Source of the DNA: Exiguobacterium aurantiacum DSM 6208
GTDB taxonomy: Bacteria > Bacillota > Bacilli > Exiguobacteriales > Exiguobacteriaceae
Assembly: GCF_000702585.1 (NCBI RefSeq)
Contig: NZ_JNIQ01000001.1
Coordinates: 2,609,001-2,673,000 of the forward strand
Direction of reading: 5' to 3'
Length of the DNA: 64,000 bases
How positions within the stretch are numbered: the stretch's first letter is position 1; the number at the start of each line of letters is the position of its first letter. Both the position numbers and the translations under genes were made by a program. Positions 61,952 to 64,000 of the stretch are shown here, one piece after another. The notes below the pieces were generated by a model. That model saw only the letters and a program-made list of their open reading frames with translations. It was not told the DNA's origin and did not search any database.

Positions 61952-62800
61952 TTGACTACGTTTGAACGTATTAAATCGATTTTCCCGACCGTTGTCCATC
62001 GGTCGGAGGACGCATCCGGTGAATATGCCTGGTACCAAGCCCATGATGGGACGGTGTTCGGCCTCCCTAAAATGGAACTGACCGAGCGCGAGCGACGGCT
62101 CATCTCGTTGTGGGCGACCCCGTTCGTCACATCGCTCGATTCGGTCCAAGCGTTGTGGCATGGGCGATTGTTCGATGACTCGTTCCGGATCGAGCGTCCG
62201 TTCCGGCTGTCGTCGCTCGCCCTTCATCACCAAGAGCCTGAAGCGCTCGAGACGTTCGTCGACGTGCTCCGTGACTTCATGCCGTCTGCGATCATCATCG
62301 TCATGACAGAGCGTCACATCGAAATACTCGAGACGGAAGCGCTCGTCGAGATGGCAGAATTCGAAGACGTCCTGCGCGCCATCGCTGGTGACTTTTATGT
62401 CGAAGCGAGCGTCGTCTATAGCGAGCGACCGCTCGGCACGCTAGCCACGCTTTACGCGGAACATCAAGTGTTGCTTCCGCTCGCGAAACGCTCTATTAAA
62501 GCTTACCCTGCTAGTCAATTATTATACCATTATTTGTTACAAGACCATGAGTCTTTTGCCGCCCGGCTCCGCCTGACCGAGGCGACGTATACAGCACTCG
62601 ATGCGACGGCGCGGGAATTGCTCGAGGCGCTGTTCACTCATACGCTGAACGTCTCCCATACCGCCAAGGCACTCTTCATGCATCGGAACACGCTCAACTA
62701 TCGGCTCGACCGACTCTACGAGGCGACCGGTTATGACGCGCGCCAGTTCCATGATGCGAGTCTGCTCCAACTGATTGTCACGTTGCACAAATCTGAGTAA
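61952..62800 (+). CDS. PucR/CdaR-like transcriptional regulator
   Basis: 282 residues from a TTG at 61952 (AGAGG 8 nt upstream; GTG 61949 is possible). The C-terminus is the PucR-type HTH: VSHTAKALFMHRNTLNYRLD, then LYEATGYDARQFHDASLLQL. The N-terminal part matches no ligand domain I know, and the family usually controls carbohydrate-diacid or purine use. It is divergent from yheB and precedes the MsmX-type ATPase gene. Confidence 0.75.
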   Translation: MTTFERIKSIFPTVVHRSEDASGEYAWYQAHDGTVFGLPKMELTERERRLISLWATPFVTSLDSVQALWHGRLFDDSFRIERPFRLSSLALHHQEPEALETFVDVLRDFMPSAIIIVMTERHIEILETEALVEMAEFEDVLRAIAGDFYVEASVVYSERPLGTLATLYAEHQVLLPLAKRSIKAYPASQLLYHYLLQDHESFAARLRLTEATYTALDATARELLEALFTHTLNVSHTAKALFMHRNTLNYRLDRLYEATGYDARQFHDASLLQLIVTLHKSE

Positions 62801-62829
62801 TCGTTTTTGTGCAACGTGTCCATATTCAA

Positions 62830-62872
62830 TGCAAGCGGTTTCATCGTATAATCGTTCTTGTAAGCGCTATTA
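62830..62872 (+). promoter_or_regulatory. msmX-type gene promoter with two cre-like sites
   Basis: TATAAT at 62847-62852 with a weak -35. TGCAAGCGGTTTCA (62830-62843) and TGTAAGCGCTATTA (62859-62872) each differ from the cre consensus at one position and flank the -10. Confidence 0.6.
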
Positions 62873-62903
62873 TACAAGAGCACATTCTCAGGAGGCTAAC
62901 GAC

Positions 62904-64000
<1,097 letters not shown>

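Noticed and set aside
61901-62317. N-terminal extension of the yheB frame to 511 codons
   Set aside because: It runs antisense through the PucR-like gene, is Arg/Asp-rich and is unlike DUF445; a TTG with GGAGG gives the expected length.

Overview
The window is ordinary chromosomal DNA of a low-to-mid G+C Firmicute in the Bacillales. Gene content and order (ecsA-ecsB, hit, hpr, yhaI, prsA, yhaM, yheA, yheB, cssRS, tnrA, csoR-copA-copZ, addBA) match Bacillus relatives. The C30 carotenoid cluster, the fairly high G+C and the frequent TTG/GTG starts suggest an Exiguobacterium-like organism; that assignment is inference. No rRNA, tRNA, CRISPR array or prophage was seen. One insertion sequence is present.

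Layout: 1-2766, a divergent sugar-use pair (truncated MalE-like binding protein; GH13 cyclomaltodextrinase/neopullulanase) around an operator-rich gap. 2854-6066, a MATE exporter whose terminator was hit by a 1695-bp IS1182-type element. 6105-8179, enoyl-CoA hydratase, YbaK-type deacylase and PssA. 8270-17546, a carotenoid island in two convergent blocks: cruF-acyltransferase-glycosyltransferase-crtP-like (+) and methyltransferase-crtN-crtN-crtM (-). Between the blocks lies a gene-free stretch (12304-12628) that looks like a structured small RNA with six hairpins, each showing a C-rich UCCCC loop. 17648-28204, YisL, a hybrid-input histidine kinase with its single-domain regulator, and AddAB. 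28363-33337, truncated globin, two small unknowns, an RND exporter and ComK. 33467-38457, CssRS, a Fur-box-controlled 30-residue membrane peptide, and the copper operon. 38551-42774, acyl-CoA ligase, a degenerate PTS EIIA, lipoate ligase and a HAD phosphatase. 42863-46216, hemE-hemH-hemY for late haem synthesis. 46333-48067, tnrA and amtB, divergent around a perfect TnrA box. 48109-56000, the ecs/hit/hpr/prsA/yhaM neighbourhood. 56112-64000, CorA, LexA-boxed dinB, an SLC13-type carrier, yheA-yheB, a PucR-like regulator and an MsmX-type ATPase cut by the window end.

Regulation can be read directly at many promoters: LacI/CcpA-type operators around the sugar genes, a shared FadR-like box before both fatty-acid genes, a CsoR site inside the csoR promoter, a Fur box, a PerR/Fur-like box before hemE, a TnrA box, a LexA box and cre sites. 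The most novel candidates are the C-rich multi-hairpin RNA, the Fur-controlled peptide, and the IS that duplicated a whole terminator hairpin while its own ends supply new terminators.
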